From Sulfurivermis fontis (GTDB lineage: Bacteria > Pseudomonadota > Gammaproteobacteria > Thiohalomonadales > Thiohalomonadaceae), in the NCBI RefSeq assembly GCF_004001245.1, contig NZ_AP018724.1, forward strand, positions 2,286,501 through 2,350,500: a DNA stretch of 64,000 bases, given 5' to 3'. Under the pieces are notes generated by a model. The model made no database searches and was not told the origin of the DNA. It worked only from the letters and a program-made list of their open reading frames with translations. Position numbers and translations under genes: made by a program. Shown here one piece after another: positions 1-9,437 of this stretch (positions are counted from its first letter, which is position 1; each line of letters begins with the position of its first letter).

Positions 1-642
<642 letters not shown>

Positions 643-654
643 CTCTTATACACG

Positions 655-1452
655 TCAGTCGACGCAGTGCTCGGGGCCGGGGAAGCGTTTTTCCTTCACT
701 GCCTGCACGTAGGCGCCGACGGCGCCGGCGATGGAGCCGGCCGGCGGCAGGAAGTCCATGGAGAATTTCGGCCGCTTGCCCGGCGTGATGCCGAGCATGT
801 CGTACAGCACCAGCACCTGGCCGTCGGTGTCGGGGCCGGCGCCGATGCCGATCACCGGCACATCCACCGCCGCGGTGATCTCGGCGGCGAGGCGGCTCGG
901 CACGCACTCCAGCAACAGCAGGTCGGCACCGGCGTGGGCCATGGCCTGGGCACAGGCAATCATTTCATTGGCGCTGTCGCTGTCGCGGCCCTGCACCTTG
1001 TAGCCGCCCAGCTTGTGCACCGTCTGCGGCAGCAGGCCGAGGTGGGCGCATACCGGCACGCCGTAATCGGCCAGATGCTTTACCGTATCCACCATGCCGC
1101 CGTGCACCTCCAGCTTGACGCAGTGGGCGCCGCCCTCCTTCATCAGGCGCGCCGCGTTGGCCAGCGCCTGCGGCGGCGTGGCATAGCTGAGGAAGGGCAT
1201 GTCGGTCATCACCAGGGCGCGCCGGCTGCCGCGGGCCACCATCTGCGTGTGATACACCATCTCGTCCATGGTCACCGGCAGGGTGGTGTCCTTGCCCTGC
1301 ACCACCATGCCGAGGGAGTCGCCCACCAGCAACACCTCCACCCCGGCCTCATCGAGGACATGGGCAAAAGCCGCGTCGTAGGCGGTAAGCGAGGTGAATT
1401 TCTCGCCCGCCTGCTTCATGCGGCGCAGGGTGCTCAGGGTCACGTTGCTCAT
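655..1452 (-). CDS. panB: 3-methyl-2-oxobutanoate hydroxymethyltransferase PanB
   Basis: PanB transfers a hydroxymethyl group from methylene-tetrahydrofolate to alpha-ketoisovalerate, giving ketopantoate, the committed step of pantothenate synthesis. The 265-residue product has the usual length and family landmarks: [16 protein letters not shown] near the N-terminus, [20 protein letters not shown], the KLEVHGG segment, [10 protein letters not shown], and a C-terminal [15 protein letters not shown] segment. The ATG at 1450-1452 gives the normal start [13 protein letters not shown] three codons upstream overlaps the stop of the preceding kinase gene and is the alternative. It is followed by panC, and folate-linked folK lies two genes upstream in the same run. 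Confidence 0.96.
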   Translation of the reverse strand: MSNVTLSTLRRMKQAGEKFTSLTAYDAAFAHVLDEAGVEVLLVGDSLGMVVQGKDTTLPVTMDEMVYHTQMVARGSRRALVMTDMPFLSYATPPQALANAARLMKEGGAHCVKLEVHGGMVDTVKHLADYGVPVCAHLGLLPQTVHKLGGYKVQGRDSDSANEMIACAQAMAHAGADLLLLECVPSRLAAEITAAVDVPVIGIGAGPDTDGQVLVLYDMLGITPGKRPKFSMDFLPPAGSIAGAVGAYVQAVKEKRFPGPEHCVD

Positions 1453-1457
1453 GGCAG

Positions 1458-2141
1458 TCACAGCTTCAGCGGCAAGGGATTGAAGTAGTGGCGCCCGCTG
1501 CGCATGGAGCGCACCTGCTCCAGCAGCTGGGCGTAGTCGGCGTCGCCCTGCGCCAGATTGATTTCGGCGGCATTGACGATGAGCAGCGGCGTCTGGTCGT
1601 ACTGGTAGAAAAACTGGGTGTAGGCCTCCGCCACCCGGCGCAGGTAGTCCGCCGACAGCTGGCGCTCGTAGCTGCGGCTGCGCCGGGCGATGCGCTCCAG
1701 CAGCACCTCCACCGGCGCCTGCAGATAGATCACCAGATCGGGCAGCGGCGCATCCAGGGTCAGGTGTTCATAGGCCTGCTCGTACAAACGCAGCTCGTCG
1801 TCATCCAGGGTGAGCTGGGCGAACAGGCGGTCCTTCTGCATCAGGAAATCGGCCACCCGCACCGGCGCGAACATGTCGCCCTGACGCCAGGATTGCAGCT
1901 GACGTGCGCGCTGGAACAGGAAGAACAGCTGGGTCGGCAGGGCCGCACTGCGCGGGTCCTGGTAGAAGCGCTCCAGGAATGGATTTTCGTCCGCCCCCTC
2001 CAGCATCAGCTCGCTGCCGAAGGTCTCCGCCAGACGCCGCGCCAGGGTGGTCTTGCCGACACCGATGGGCCCCTCCACCACGATGAAGCGGGGGGCGGAC
2101 TGTTGGTCGGCAGTGGCATCCAGACGCAGGGGTCGAGTCAT
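1458..2141 (-). CDS. Deoxynucleoside kinase (dAdo/dGuo kinase family)
   Basis: This 227-residue protein belongs to the deoxynucleoside monophosphate-forming kinases that salvage deoxyadenosine or deoxyguanosine with ATP. A P-loop GPIGVGKTT is at residues 24-32, followed by the family-typical [13 protein letters not shown] region. An Arg-rich lid ([13 protein letters not shown]) and the [17 protein letters not shown] segment mark the C-terminal half. A deoxynucleoside kinase between folK and panB is a familiar arrangement in gamma- and betaproteobacteria. Its stop lies 5 bases from the panB ATG, so the genes are probably co-transcribed. Exact substrate preference cannot be read from the sequence. 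Confidence 0.88.
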   Translation of the reverse strand: MTRPLRLDATADQQSAPRFIVVEGPIGVGKTTLARRLAETFGSELMLEGADENPFLERFYQDPRSAALPTQLFFLFQRARQLQSWRQGDMFAPVRVADFLMQKDRLFAQLTLDDDELRLYEQAYEHLTLDAPLPDLVIYLQAPVEVLLERIARRSRSYERQLSADYLRRVAEAYTQFFYQYDQTPLLIVNAAEINLAQGDADYAQLLEQVRSMRSGRHYFNPLPLKL

Positions 2142-2145
2142 GGTT

Positions 2146-2661
2146 TCAGGATATCACGCCGGCGTCGCCGCCGCCGTCGGCCAGCGGCTCCAGACCGGCG
2201 GAATCACATTGCCGCAACAGATCCGCCAGACGACGGCCATCGGGCAGCAGCAGATCCGGGACCAGTTCGGCCAGGGGATAGAGCACGAAGCTGCGTTCGG
2301 CCAGCCCCGGATGGGGCACGCTGAGCCGCGGCGTGGCCAGCACCGTGTCGCCATACAGCAGGATGTCCAGGTCCAGGGTGCGCGGCCCCCAGCGGCGCAG
2401 GCGCACCCGGCCCTGCGCCGTCTCGATGGCCTGCAGGGCATCGAGCAGGGCCTCCGGCGCCAGCCCGGTGTCGAGGGCAGCCACGGCGTTGACGTAATCG
2501 GGCTGGTCCTGGGGGCCGAGGGGGGCGCTGCGGTAGAAACGGGAACAGGCGGCGAGCCGGGTATCAGGTATCCCGGCCAGGGCAGTCAGGGCACGGCGCA
2601 ACTGCTCCGCCGGATTATCGAGATTGCTGCCCAGGCCGATGTAAGCGCGTACTGCGGCCAC
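2146..2661 (-). CDS. folK: 2-amino-4-hydroxy-6-hydroxymethyldihydropteridine pyrophosphokinase FolK
   Basis: FolK (HPPK) transfers pyrophosphate from ATP to 6-hydroxymethyl-7,8-dihydropterin in folate synthesis. The 171-residue product starts with the conserved AYIGLGSNLDNP and contains the HPPK signature RWGPRTLDLDILLYG, whose two Asp residues hold the magnesium ions, and then the PHPGLAERSFVLYPL segment. Length is normal. The start lies 3 bases after the stop of pcnB, and the pcnB-folK pairing is classical in gammaproteobacteria. Confidence 0.96.
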   Translation of the reverse strand: MAAVRAYIGLGSNLDNPAEQLRRALTALAGIPDTRLAACSRFYRSAPLGPQDQPDYVNAVAALDTGLAPEALLDALQAIETAQGRVRLRRWGPRTLDLDILLYGDTVLATPRLSVPHPGLAERSFVLYPLAELVPDLLLPDGRRLADLLRQCDSAGLEPLADGGGDAGVIS

Positions 2662-2664
2662 GTA

Positions 2665-4053
2665 TCAGCTTTCGGCAGAGGCCGGCTGGCGCGGCTTGCG
2701 GCGGCGACCGCCGCGGGGGCGGCGCTTTTTACCGCCGCTGCCACTGCGCTGGCCGTCGGACAGTTCCAGCCGTCCGGCCTCGTCGGCGGCGATGAACTGG
2801 GTCCACCACTCCGCCAGTTCGCCCACCTCCTCGCCGCTCTCGGCGCGCAACAGCAGGAAGTCGTAGGCGGCGCGGAAACGGGGATGCTCGAGCAGACGGA
2901 ACGGGCGCCGCCCGCCGGTGGCGGTCAGGCGCTCCTGCATCTCCCAGATCTCACGCGACTGCAGGGTGAAGCGCTTGGGGAAGGCTACGCGCTGGATCTG
3001 TCGCGCCACCACCCGGTCGCCCGCCTGCTGCATGGCCGGCAGCCCGCCCTCGCCCTGCTCGCGCAGGCGCTCGGCCTCCTTGCGCGCCGGCTCCCACAAC
3101 AAGGCGGCGAACAGGAAGGCCGGCGTCACCGCCTTGCCCTCCTGCAGGCGCCGGTCGGTGTTCTCCAGGGCGCGCGCCACGAAGGTGCGCGGGTAGTGGT
3201 GGTCCTCGTAGCGCAGCCAGTGCTCGGTCTCCGGGAACAGGTGGCCGAACAGGCGGTAGTGGCGCAGCAGCTCATAGGTTTCCACCGCGTAGCCGCTCAT
3301 GAACAGTTTGAGGGATTCGTCGAACAGGCGTGCCGCCGGCACCTCCTCCAGCAGGCCGCCCAGTTCCAGGATGGCCTGTTCGCTGGCCGCATCGATGCGG
3401 AAGCCCAGCTTGCCGGCGAAGCGCACCGCGCGCAGCATACGCACCGGGTCTTCGCGGTAGCGTGCCTGCGGGTCGCCGATCATGCGCAGGCGGCCGGCCT
3501 TGAGGTCGTCCATGCCGCCGGTGTGATCGACCACCGAGAAGTCGGCGATGTTGTAGTACAGGGCGTTGACGGTGAAGTCGCGCCGCCAGGCATCGTCTTC
3601 CAGGGTGCCATAGACGTTGTCGCGCAGGATCATACCGTTTTCCATCACCCCCTCGCCCTCCTCACCCGCCTCGTGATGGGCGCGGAAGGTGGCCACCTCG
3701 ATGACCTCCTGGCCGTAGCGCACATGGGCCAGGCGGAAGCGGCGGCCGATGAGGATGCAGTTGCGGAACAGCGCCTTCACCTCCTCGGGCCTGGCATTGG
3801 TGCTGATGTCAAAATCTTTCGGTTCACGCCCGAGCAGCATGTCGCGCACGCCGCCGCCCACCAGATAGGCCTCGTAGCCGGCCTTGTGCAGGCGGTACAG
3901 CACCTTGAGGGCGGCCTCGCTGATGTTGGAACGGGACAGGCCGTGTTCACCGCGGGGGATGATGCGGGGAGCGGGACGGGCGGCGGGGGTATCTTCCTTG
4001 CGCTTACCCAGTCGGAATTTTTTCGCCAAAGATTGCTTGAGCCGTGAGAGCAT
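2665..4053 (-). CDS. pcnB: Poly(A) polymerase I PcnB
   Basis: PcnB adds 3' poly(A) tails to RNA and marks it for decay. The 462-residue protein carries the class II nucleotidyltransferase head: YLVGGGVRDMLLG at residues 63-75, with the metal-binding DFD at 80-82. It also has the RRFRLAHVRYG and RRDFTVNALYYN motifs, the GDPQARYREDPVRMLRAVRFAGKL core, and a C-terminal tail very rich in Arg and Lys (from about residue 440) that probably binds RNA. This length and the tail separate it from CCA-adding enzyme. It is first in a minus-strand run with folK, and its 5' end overlaps the promoter of the divergent tRNA-Glu gene. Confidence 0.95.
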   Translation of the reverse strand: MLSRLKQSLAKKFRLGKRKEDTPAARPAPRIIPRGEHGLSRSNISEAALKVLYRLHKAGYEAYLVGGGVRDMLLGREPKDFDISTNARPEEVKALFRNCILIGRRFRLAHVRYGQEVIEVATFRAHHEAGEEGEGVMENGMILRDNVYGTLEDDAWRRDFTVNALYYNIADFSVVDHTGGMDDLKAGRLRMIGDPQARYREDPVRMLRAVRFAGKLGFRIDAASEQAILELGGLLEEVPAARLFDESLKLFMSGYAVETYELLRHYRLFGHLFPETEHWLRYEDHHYPRTFVARALENTDRRLQEGKAVTPAFLFAALLWEPARKEAERLREQGEGGLPAMQQAGDRVVARQIQRVAFPKRFTLQSREIWEMQERLTATGGRRPFRLLEHPRFRAAYDFLLLRAESGEEVGELAEWWTQFIAADEAGRLELSDGQRSGSGGKKRRPRGGRRRKPRQPASAES

Positions 4054-4064
4054 CCGGGTATAAT
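4038..4064 (+). promoter_or_regulatory. Probable sigma70 promoter of tRNA-Glu
   Basis: A perfect TATAAT sits at 4059-4064 with TTGAGC at 4038-4043 upstream, a short 15-nt spacer. TTGCTT at 4033-4038 is a second, too distant, candidate for -35. A GC-rich stretch (CCACGCGC) follows the -10, as is usual for stable-RNA promoters. The start point would fall near 4071, about 30 nt before the mature tRNA. The -35 region lies inside the first codons of pcnB on the other strand, so the two genes may interfere. Confidence 0.6.
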
Positions 4065-4100
4065 ACCACGCGCTTTTCGCTGCCCGACAGCGGCAATTAC

Positions 4101-4176
4101 GCTCCCATCGTCTAGCGGTCTAGGACACCGGCCTCTCACGTCGGTAACAGGGGTTCGATTCCCCTTGGGAGCGCCA
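4101..4176 (+). tRNA. tRNA-Glu, anticodon CTC
   Basis: This is a 76-nt cloverleaf with encoded CCA. The acceptor stem GCTCCCA pairs with TGGGAGC. The anticodon arm has stem CCGGC/GTCGG and loop CTCTCAC, which places CTC at positions 34-36 and reads GAG. The T arm is CAGGGGTTCGATTCCCCTT with a normal TTCGATT loop. The D arm ATCGTCTAGCGGTCTAGGAC is that of bacterial tRNA-Glu. The CTC isoacceptor usually accompanies a TTC one elsewhere. No frame or stem defects are seen. Confidence 0.97.
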
Positions 4177-4181
4177 ATCGC

Positions 4182-4215
4182 AAAGGCCGGTCATGGTGAC
4201 ATGACCGGCCTTTTT
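4182..4215. terminator. Bidirectional rho-independent terminator after tRNA-Glu
   Basis: A 14-bp perfect stem starts AAAGGCCGGTCATG at 4182, has a GTGA loop at 4196-4199, and closes with the complement ending in TTTTT at 4215. The A-run on the left side makes it usable on the minus strand too, where the gene at 4236-5162 ends. It cleanly separates the tRNA from that convergent gene. Confidence 0.88.
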
Positions 4216-4235
4216 CATTGTCGCCTTGCGCTGGT

Positions 4236-5162
4236 TCAGAACTCCAGGTTGGGGCGCAAGATGATGGTGAAATTGTCGTTACGGCCCTCGGCCAGCGTGC
4301 CGGTGTATTTCTTGTCCGTATACCAGATAAAACCCAAGTCCAGGACAAACGCGGCGCTGTAACGCTGCAGCGGCCATTTCTTGCCCACGGTCAGCTCCTG
4401 CTCCACCAGGGAAAAGCTCTGCCGATCGACGCTGATGCGGTAGGCGATGTTGCTGTTTTCCAGCAGCGGCAACAGGCGGGTGGGCGTATTGTAGTCGAGA
4501 TGGTTGCGCCGCAGACCGAGATATATCGTATCGGTGATGTCGGGGTTGTCGTGCCACTTGGCTCCGACGCGGTAGCTCATGGCGAGACGATGATTGCGGT
4601 AGTGGCGATCGCTCTTCAGCTTGTATTCCAGTTCCAACCAGTTGTCGTTGATGAGTTCGTTGGCCTTGATGTGATAGTTGCCGGTACTGACCAAGTAGCC
4701 CACATGACCCTTGTTGATTTCGCCGTGGATGGCCTCCGGCGCGGCATAGTCCACCACGTTGCCGAAGAAGGCGGAAAACGCGTAGGGCTCCTCGAAGCCG
4801 GCAGTAACCGACTCGACGAGATTGAAGCCGCCGCTGAAATCGGCATCCTCATACAGGCCAGGGTGATTTTTCTTGAGATATACACCGGCCAGCGGCATCG
4901 GGTAGACGCTGGCCTCCAGCAGCATGAAGCGTGGCAGGAAGGCATCCAGCAGCAGGGTGCGGTAGATCTCCGCTTCGCTCACCGCGCCCAGGCGCTGAAT
5001 CGGCTTTTCGGTCAGCGGCACATAGACGCCGAGACTGCTGTAATACGGCGCCAGCTCATGCACCACCTCGACACCGTTGTCGCCCGCATTCTCCGCGAAC
5101 GCAGGCGCACAGGCCACCAGACCACCTGCGGCAAGCGCCGCCAGCCACCTGCGCAATCCCAT
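4236..5162 (-). CDS. Exported protein of unknown function, likely outer-membrane associated
   Basis: I do not recognise a characterised family. The 308-residue protein starts with a signal peptide (MGLRRWLAALAAGGLVACAPAFA, cleavage after AFA at about residue 23). The rest is rich in aromatic residues and alternating beta-like stretches such as LELEYKLKSDRHYRNHRLAMSYRV, and the chain ends in Phe (LRPNLEF), the terminal residue typical of outer-membrane beta-barrels. A barrel or periplasmic beta-protein is therefore likely, by inference. Its start lies 5 bases after the stop of the MotB-like gene, so it probably belongs to the same transcript as motA-motB. Confidence 0.6.
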   Translation of the reverse strand: MGLRRWLAALAAGGLVACAPAFAENAGDNGVEVVHELAPYYSSLGVYVPLTEKPIQRLGAVSEAEIYRTLLLDAFLPRFMLLEASVYPMPLAGVYLKKNHPGLYEDADFSGGFNLVESVTAGFEEPYAFSAFFGNVVDYAAPEAIHGEINKGHVGYLVSTGNYHIKANELINDNWLELEYKLKSDRHYRNHRLAMSYRVGAKWHDNPDITDTIYLGLRRNHLDYNTPTRLLPLLENSNIAYRISVDRQSFSLVEQELTVGKKWPLQRYSAAFVLDLGFIWYTDKKYTGTLAEGRNDNFTIILRPNLEF

Positions 5163-5167
5163 CGCCG

Positions 5168-5971
5168 TTACCGCCCCTCGGGATCGGTTGTGGCACGCAG
5201 CGAGAGCACCAGGGAGACACGACGATTCACCGCCCGGCCGGCAGCGGTGGCGTTGTCCGCCAGCGGGCGGGTATCGGCATAGCCGATGGCGCGCAGGCGT
5301 TGTGCCGCCACCCCCTGGCCGATCAAGTGGCGCACCACGTTGCTGGCGCGCGCCGCCGACAGTTCCCAGTTGGAGGGAAAGATTTCGGTGGCAATGGGCA
5401 CGTTGTCGGTGTGGCCCTCCACCGCAATGGCATGACCATCCTGACGCAGCAACGGCACCAGAGAGTCCAGCAAGGCGCGTCCCTCGGGGCGCAGTTCGGC
5501 CCTTCCGGTGGCAAACAGGATACTTTCCTTCAGCCGCAGCTCGATGCTGCCGGTATGGGTCAGAACCTCTACATTGTCGCTCAACCCCTGTTGCCGGATG
5601 GTCTGGCCGATCTGTTCCGCCAGCGCCTGCTCCTCGCTCACCGGCGCCGCCTCCGGCCGCACCACGCGCCCCATCTCCTGCGACACCGCCTCGGACAGTT
5701 CGCGGTAGGCCTCGCTGTCGGTCTTGGCGTAGGCCAGCATCAGCACGAACAGGGTCAGGATCAGGGTCAGCATATCGATATAGGTGAAGACCCAGGCGTT
5801 GTCGTCTTCATAGGTGGAATCGTGCCGCACCTCATGGGTCTGCGCCCAGGGCAACGGCGTGCGCCGCGCCTCCTCCAGCTCGGCACGCAGGCGGTCGGCA
5901 TCGAGACGGTACTCATCCTCCGGCGTCGGCGCGCCGTTGCCATTGGAATTGTTGTTGTCGGCCGGAGTCAT
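5168..5971 (-). CDS. motB: MotB/OmpA-type stator protein
   Basis: MotB-family proteins form the ion-conducting, wall-anchored part of MotA4B2 complexes. This 267-residue protein has a cytoplasmic head of about 58 residues, one membrane helix with the essential Asp (Asp66 in YIDMLTLILTLFVLML), and a C-terminal OmpA-like peptidoglycan-binding domain with GHTDNVPIATEIFPSNWELSAAR. The head, at nearly 60 residues, is longer than the roughly 25 of E. coli MotB. It follows motA by 12 bases. No flagellar gene is in the window, so it could serve the flagellum, gliding or another motor-type machine. Confidence 0.85.
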   Translation of the reverse strand: MTPADNNNSNGNGAPTPEDEYRLDADRLRAELEEARRTPLPWAQTHEVRHDSTYEDDNAWVFTYIDMLTLILTLFVLMLAYAKTDSEAYRELSEAVSQEMGRVVRPEAAPVSEEQALAEQIGQTIRQQGLSDNVEVLTHTGSIELRLKESILFATGRAELRPEGRALLDSLVPLLRQDGHAIAVEGHTDNVPIATEIFPSNWELSAARASNVVRHLIGQGVAAQRLRAIGYADTRPLADNATAAGRAVNRRVSLVLSLRATTDPEGR

Positions 5972-5983
5972 GACCCTTTTCCG

Positions 5984-6754
5984 CTACTGGCGGATCTCGT
6001 CTTCGTAGCGCGCCATGAACGACTTGAGGGTTTCGCGGATGTAGGCCGGCGAGCGCCCCTTGCTCATCAGGGTGATGCCCTCCAACACCATGTTCATCAG
6101 CATCACGCGCTGCTCGGTGCGCCGCTCCATCTTGATGGCGATGGGCTTGAACACCAGGTTGGCGAGAATGATGCCGTAGAAGGTGGTGATCAGGGCGATG
6201 CCGAGATTGACGCCGATGCTCTCGAAATCGGCCCCCTGCATGCCGAACAGCATGTTGATGAGCCCGACCAGGGTGCCGAGCATACCGAAGGCCGGCGCGT
6301 ACATGGCCATGGTGCGGAACACCTGCGCCTCGGCGGTTTCCTTGGCGCGCAGCCGCGTCATGCGCCATTGCAGCAGGGTGAGAATGTCATCCAGCGGCGT
6401 GTCATCGATGACCAGTTGGATACCCATGCGCAGATAGGGATTGCGGATGTCGCCGAGGCGGGTTTCGATGGCGGCCAGATTGCCCTTGAACCACTGCCGC
6501 GACACCTCGACGATCTCCTCCATGTCCTCCTTGGCGTAGTAGCGCTCGTGGCGCAGCACGATGATGAACACGCGGAACACGCGCAGCACCTCGTGCAGCG
6601 GATAGCTGACCAGGGTGGCGGCAATGGTGCCGCCCAGCACGATGCCGAGTCCGGGCAGATTCCAGAATGCGCTGTAATCCCTCGCGGTCAGCGCAATGGT
6701 GACGGCCAGCAGGAAGATGCCGCCGATCATGCCGAGTACGGTTGCCGGATTCAT
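5984..6754 (-). CDS. motA: MotA-type stator proton channel component
   Basis: MotA has four membrane helices and couples ion flow to torque. This 256-residue protein shows MNPATVLGMIGGIFLLAVTI (TM1), GIVLGGTIAATLVSYP (TM2) and a large cytoplasmic loop. It also has the conserved PAFGMLGTLVGLINML segment, in which the functional Pro lies in TM3, and LITTFYGIILANLVFKPIA (TM4). Length is that of MotA/PomA rather than ExbB/TolQ. It is paired with the MotB-like gene downstream. This looks like an orphan stator operon with a third gene coding for an exported protein. Confidence 0.87.
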   Translation of the reverse strand: MNPATVLGMIGGIFLLAVTIALTARDYSAFWNLPGLGIVLGGTIAATLVSYPLHEVLRVFRVFIIVLRHERYYAKEDMEEIVEVSRQWFKGNLAAIETRLGDIRNPYLRMGIQLVIDDTPLDDILTLLQWRMTRLRAKETAEAQVFRTMAMYAPAFGMLGTLVGLINMLFGMQGADFESIGVNLGIALITTFYGIILANLVFKPIAIKMERRTEQRVMLMNMVLEGITLMSKGRSPAYIRETLKSFMARYEDEIRQ

Positions 6755-6792
6755 GTAGGCTTCACCCTGAATGAACTGCCGTCATGGTACGT

Positions 6793-8052
6793 TTATTCCA
6801 GTTCCCGCGCCATGCGCGTGCCCTGTTCGATATTCACCCGGCTGAGGAACCACGCGCCGAGGGCGAACAGCACCAGCAGCGACAGCAGCGACAACCGCGG
6901 CTCGCCGCTGGCGAGACTGACCCAACCCACCAGGATCGGGCCGATCACCGCGGCGAATTTGCCCAGCATGTTATAGAAGCCGAAGAACTCGGCACTCTTG
7001 TCGGCCGGGATGAGGCGGGCATAAAGCGAGCGGCTCAGCGACTGGATGCCGCCCTGCACCAGGCCGATCACCACCGCCAGCAGATAGAACTCGGCAGCCG
7101 TCTCCATGCGCGCCGCCCACAGCACCACCAGGCAGTACACCACGATGGCGATATAGATGCCGGTGCGCGGCCCCAGGCGTTCGCCCAGGCGGCCGAACAG
7201 CACCGCCGCGGGAAAACCGACGAACTGGGTGATCAGCAGCGCGACGATCAGGCTTTCGGCCGGCAAGCCGATGGCCAGACCATAGTCCACTGCCATGCGG
7301 ATGATGGTATCCACCGCGTCGATGTAGCACCAGTAACCCAGCAGGAACAGGCCGATGTGACGCAGGCGGCGCACCTCGTGGAAGGTGGCGCGCAACTGGC
7401 GGAAACCGTCGGCCACGGCGGCGAGACCGCGGCGCCCGCCGCCCGGCGGCTCCGGCACCCAGAAGGCCAGCGGCAGGGTGAACAGCCCCCACCACAGCGC
7501 CACCGTCAGGAAGGACACGCGCACCGCAGCAGCCGCGTCGGCCAGGCCGAACCAGTGCGGCTGGAGCGTCATCGCCACATTGAGTGCAAACAGCAGGCCG
7601 CCACCCAGATAACCGAGCGCAAAGCCCAGGGCCGAGACGCGGTCATAGCGTTCCGGCGTGGCCACCGCCACCAGCAGCGCATCGTAGAAGATCAGGCTGG
7701 CAAAAAAACCGCTGGAACCGCCCACATACAACAGCGCCGCCAGCAGCCACTCGCCCTGGGCCACGCAATACAACCCGCCGGTCATGCCGGCACCGAGCAG
7801 GGTGCAGGCGTAGAGAAAGCCCTTGCGCGCGCCGCCCTGATCGGCGATGGCGCCGAGGGCCGGTGCGATGAAGATGATCAGCAGACTGGCGAGGGAGTTG
7901 GCCAGGCCGAGCTGGAAGGTGCTCGCAGTGACGTCGCTGCCGGCGCTCCAGTACTGCTTGAAGAACAGCGGGAAGAAGCCGGCCATCACCGTGGTGGCAA
8001 AGGCCGAATTGCCCCAGTCATACAGCGCCCAGGAAATAACGGATTTGTTCAC
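6793..8052 (-). CDS. MFS transporter, UMF1 (Atg22-like) family
   Basis: This is a 419-residue major facilitator protein with about twelve hydrophobic helices. The N-terminus NKSVISWALYDWGNSAFATTVMAGFFPLFFKQYW is diagnostic of the UMF1/Atg22-like family of permeases, whose bacterial substrates are poorly known. I chose the GTG at 8050-8052 because it starts exactly at this conserved segment and follows an AGGTGG ribosome-binding site 6 nt upstream. The frame stays open further upstream to 8166 but with non-conserved residues. The gene is divergent from the cyclase gene at 8169. Substrate is unknown. Confidence 0.8.
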   Translation of the reverse strand: MNKSVISWALYDWGNSAFATTVMAGFFPLFFKQYWSAGSDVTASTFQLGLANSLASLLIIFIAPALGAIADQGGARKGFLYACTLLGAGMTGGLYCVAQGEWLLAALLYVGGSSGFFASLIFYDALLVAVATPERYDRVSALGFALGYLGGGLLFALNVAMTLQPHWFGLADAAAAVRVSFLTVALWWGLFTLPLAFWVPEPPGGGRRGLAAVADGFRQLRATFHEVRRLRHIGLFLLGYWCYIDAVDTIIRMAVDYGLAIGLPAESLIVALLITQFVGFPAAVLFGRLGERLGPRTGIYIAIVVYCLVVLWAARMETAAEFYLLAVVIGLVQGGIQSLSRSLYARLIPADKSAEFFGFYNMLGKFAAVIGPILVGWVSLASGEPRLSLLSLLVLFALGAWFLSRVNIEQGTRMARELE

Positions 8053-8111
8053 ACCAAGCCACCTGCCCGTAGCAACCGCAGGGTGCTGGCGGGGTGCACC
8101 AGTGGCCCGCT

Positions 8112-8141
8112 TTGAAATTGTGCGACGTCTTTCCGCATAAT
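8112..8141 (+). promoter_or_regulatory. Candidate sigma70 promoter of the nucleotidyl cyclase gene
   Basis: TTGAAA at 8112-8117 and CATAAT at 8136-8141 are separated by 18 nt. The predicted start point near 8148 gives a 5' leader of about 20 nt before the ATG at 8169. The site lies in the spacer between the divergent MFS and cyclase genes. Confidence 0.5.
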
Positions 8142-8168
8142 GCCGCCATTGCAGCCAAGAGCCCAATC

Positions 8169-9401
8169 ATGCCTAGCATACTGGATCGACGCATCAAGGG
8201 TACGCCCGGCGGAGCCGTACTGCACGAGCTGTACAGCAACAGCGCCCATTTCCCGCTGGCCAACATCTTCCTCGAACTGCTGTTGCGCGGGCCGGGGGAA
8301 TACCTGTTCGCGCTGGATCTGTATTTCCTGGTGGCCGCCGCCCTGATCCAGGCCATGCTGGTCGGTCGCTGGGAAATGGGGGGCACCACACGCCCCCTGC
8401 TGGGCAATCTCATCGGACCGGCGGTTTACAGCTGTGCCGAATTCATCGCCGAGGGGCCGGAGTTCCTGCTGCACGCCAACCACCTCGCCTACTGGGGATT
8501 TGCGCTCAGTATCGGCCTGCTGCAATGGCTGCAGGCGCGCAGCATCCGGCTGCGCCCGCCGCTGCTCCTGCTGGAGCACGTCATCCGTACCTGCATCGTC
8601 CTGGTGATGTACGTGATCCTCGAGTTCTCCATCGATGACTACAGCGGACTGGCGGCATTCCTCAACGATGCGCCCCATGCCTTCGTCGCCATGGTATTGC
8701 CGCTGCTCGGTCTGATCGTCGGCCTGGCCCATCTCAACTCCGCCCGCTATCTGCAGACCCTGCGCCAGACCACGGAGCAATTGCGGCAATATTCGGAATG
8801 GCTGTTCGGCAAGGAGCTGCTGCAGATGGCCGTCAGCGACCCGCAGGCCTTGTCGCTGGCGCGACACGAACGTGCCATGGTGTTCATGGATATCCGCGGC
8901 TTCACCGCCTGGAGCGAGATGCGCGCGCCGGAAGAGGTGGTGGAACTGATCAACGCCTACTACGCCGCGTGTGAACCGGTATGGCGCGACTTCCAGGCCA
9001 TCAAGGTGAAACTGACGGCCGACGAGGTCATGCTGGTATTCGGCAGCGCGCAACAGGCCGTGGACGCCGCCCTTGCCCTGCGCAGCGCCACCCTGCCGCT
9101 GCTTGGCCGCGCCGGGCTCACCGCCGGCTGCGGCGTGCATTATGGCCCGGTGGTCGAGGGCCTGATGGGAACGGAAGAACGCCGCAGCTACGACCTGCTG
9201 GGCGACAGCGTCAACACCGCCAAGCGGCTGTGTGATGCCGCCGGCGGTAGCGAGATACTGATTTCACAGGCGGTGTACCAGCAGATCGGTGGCCGGCCTT
9301 CCGGATTGCAACAGCGCAGCCTGCAGGTCAAAGGCAAACAGCAGCCGCTCACGGCCTACACGCTCCCCTTCTCCCCGAGAGAGCAGCAACCCTTCGCTTG
9401 A
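8169..9401 (+). CDS. Membrane-bound class III adenylate/guanylate cyclase
   Basis: The 410-residue protein has an N-terminal half with several hydrophobic helices (for example LFALDLYFLVAAALIQAMLV and FVAMVLPLLGLIVGLAHL) and a C-terminal class III cyclase domain from about residue 235. The metal-binding Asp residues are Asp241 (VFMDIRGFTAW) and Asp285 (KLTADEVMLVF). The DLLGDSVNTAKRLCDAA segment supplies the purine-site Asp and the transition-state Asn/Arg. All catalytic positions appear present, so it should make cAMP or cGMP, probably in response to a membrane signal. The start is the ATG at 8169 just before conserved hydrophobic sequence. An upstream in-frame ATG at 8094 lies before the likely promoter. 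Confidence 0.85.
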   Translation: MPSILDRRIKGTPGGAVLHELYSNSAHFPLANIFLELLLRGPGEYLFALDLYFLVAAALIQAMLVGRWEMGGTTRPLLGNLIGPAVYSCAEFIAEGPEFLLHANHLAYWGFALSIGLLQWLQARSIRLRPPLLLLEHVIRTCIVLVMYVILEFSIDDYSGLAAFLNDAPHAFVAMVLPLLGLIVGLAHLNSARYLQTLRQTTEQLRQYSEWLFGKELLQMAVSDPQALSLARHERAMVFMDIRGFTAWSEMRAPEEVVELINAYYAACEPVWRDFQAIKVKLTADEVMLVFGSAQQAVDAALALRSATLPLLGRAGLTAGCGVHYGPVVEGLMGTEERRSYDLLGDSVNTAKRLCDAAGGSEILISQAVYQQIGGRPSGLQQRSLQVKGKQQPLTAYTLPFSPREQQPFA

Positions 9402-9437
9402 GCACAGCGACGACGTATGGCCCGGACAGTGTAGTTT

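Noticed and set aside
2047-4047. Long plus-strand frame opposite folK and pcnB
   Set aside because: It is antisense to two well-recognised genes, with low-complexity composition. The same applies to 9703-11652, 13383-15377, 4931-6976 and 60317-62593.
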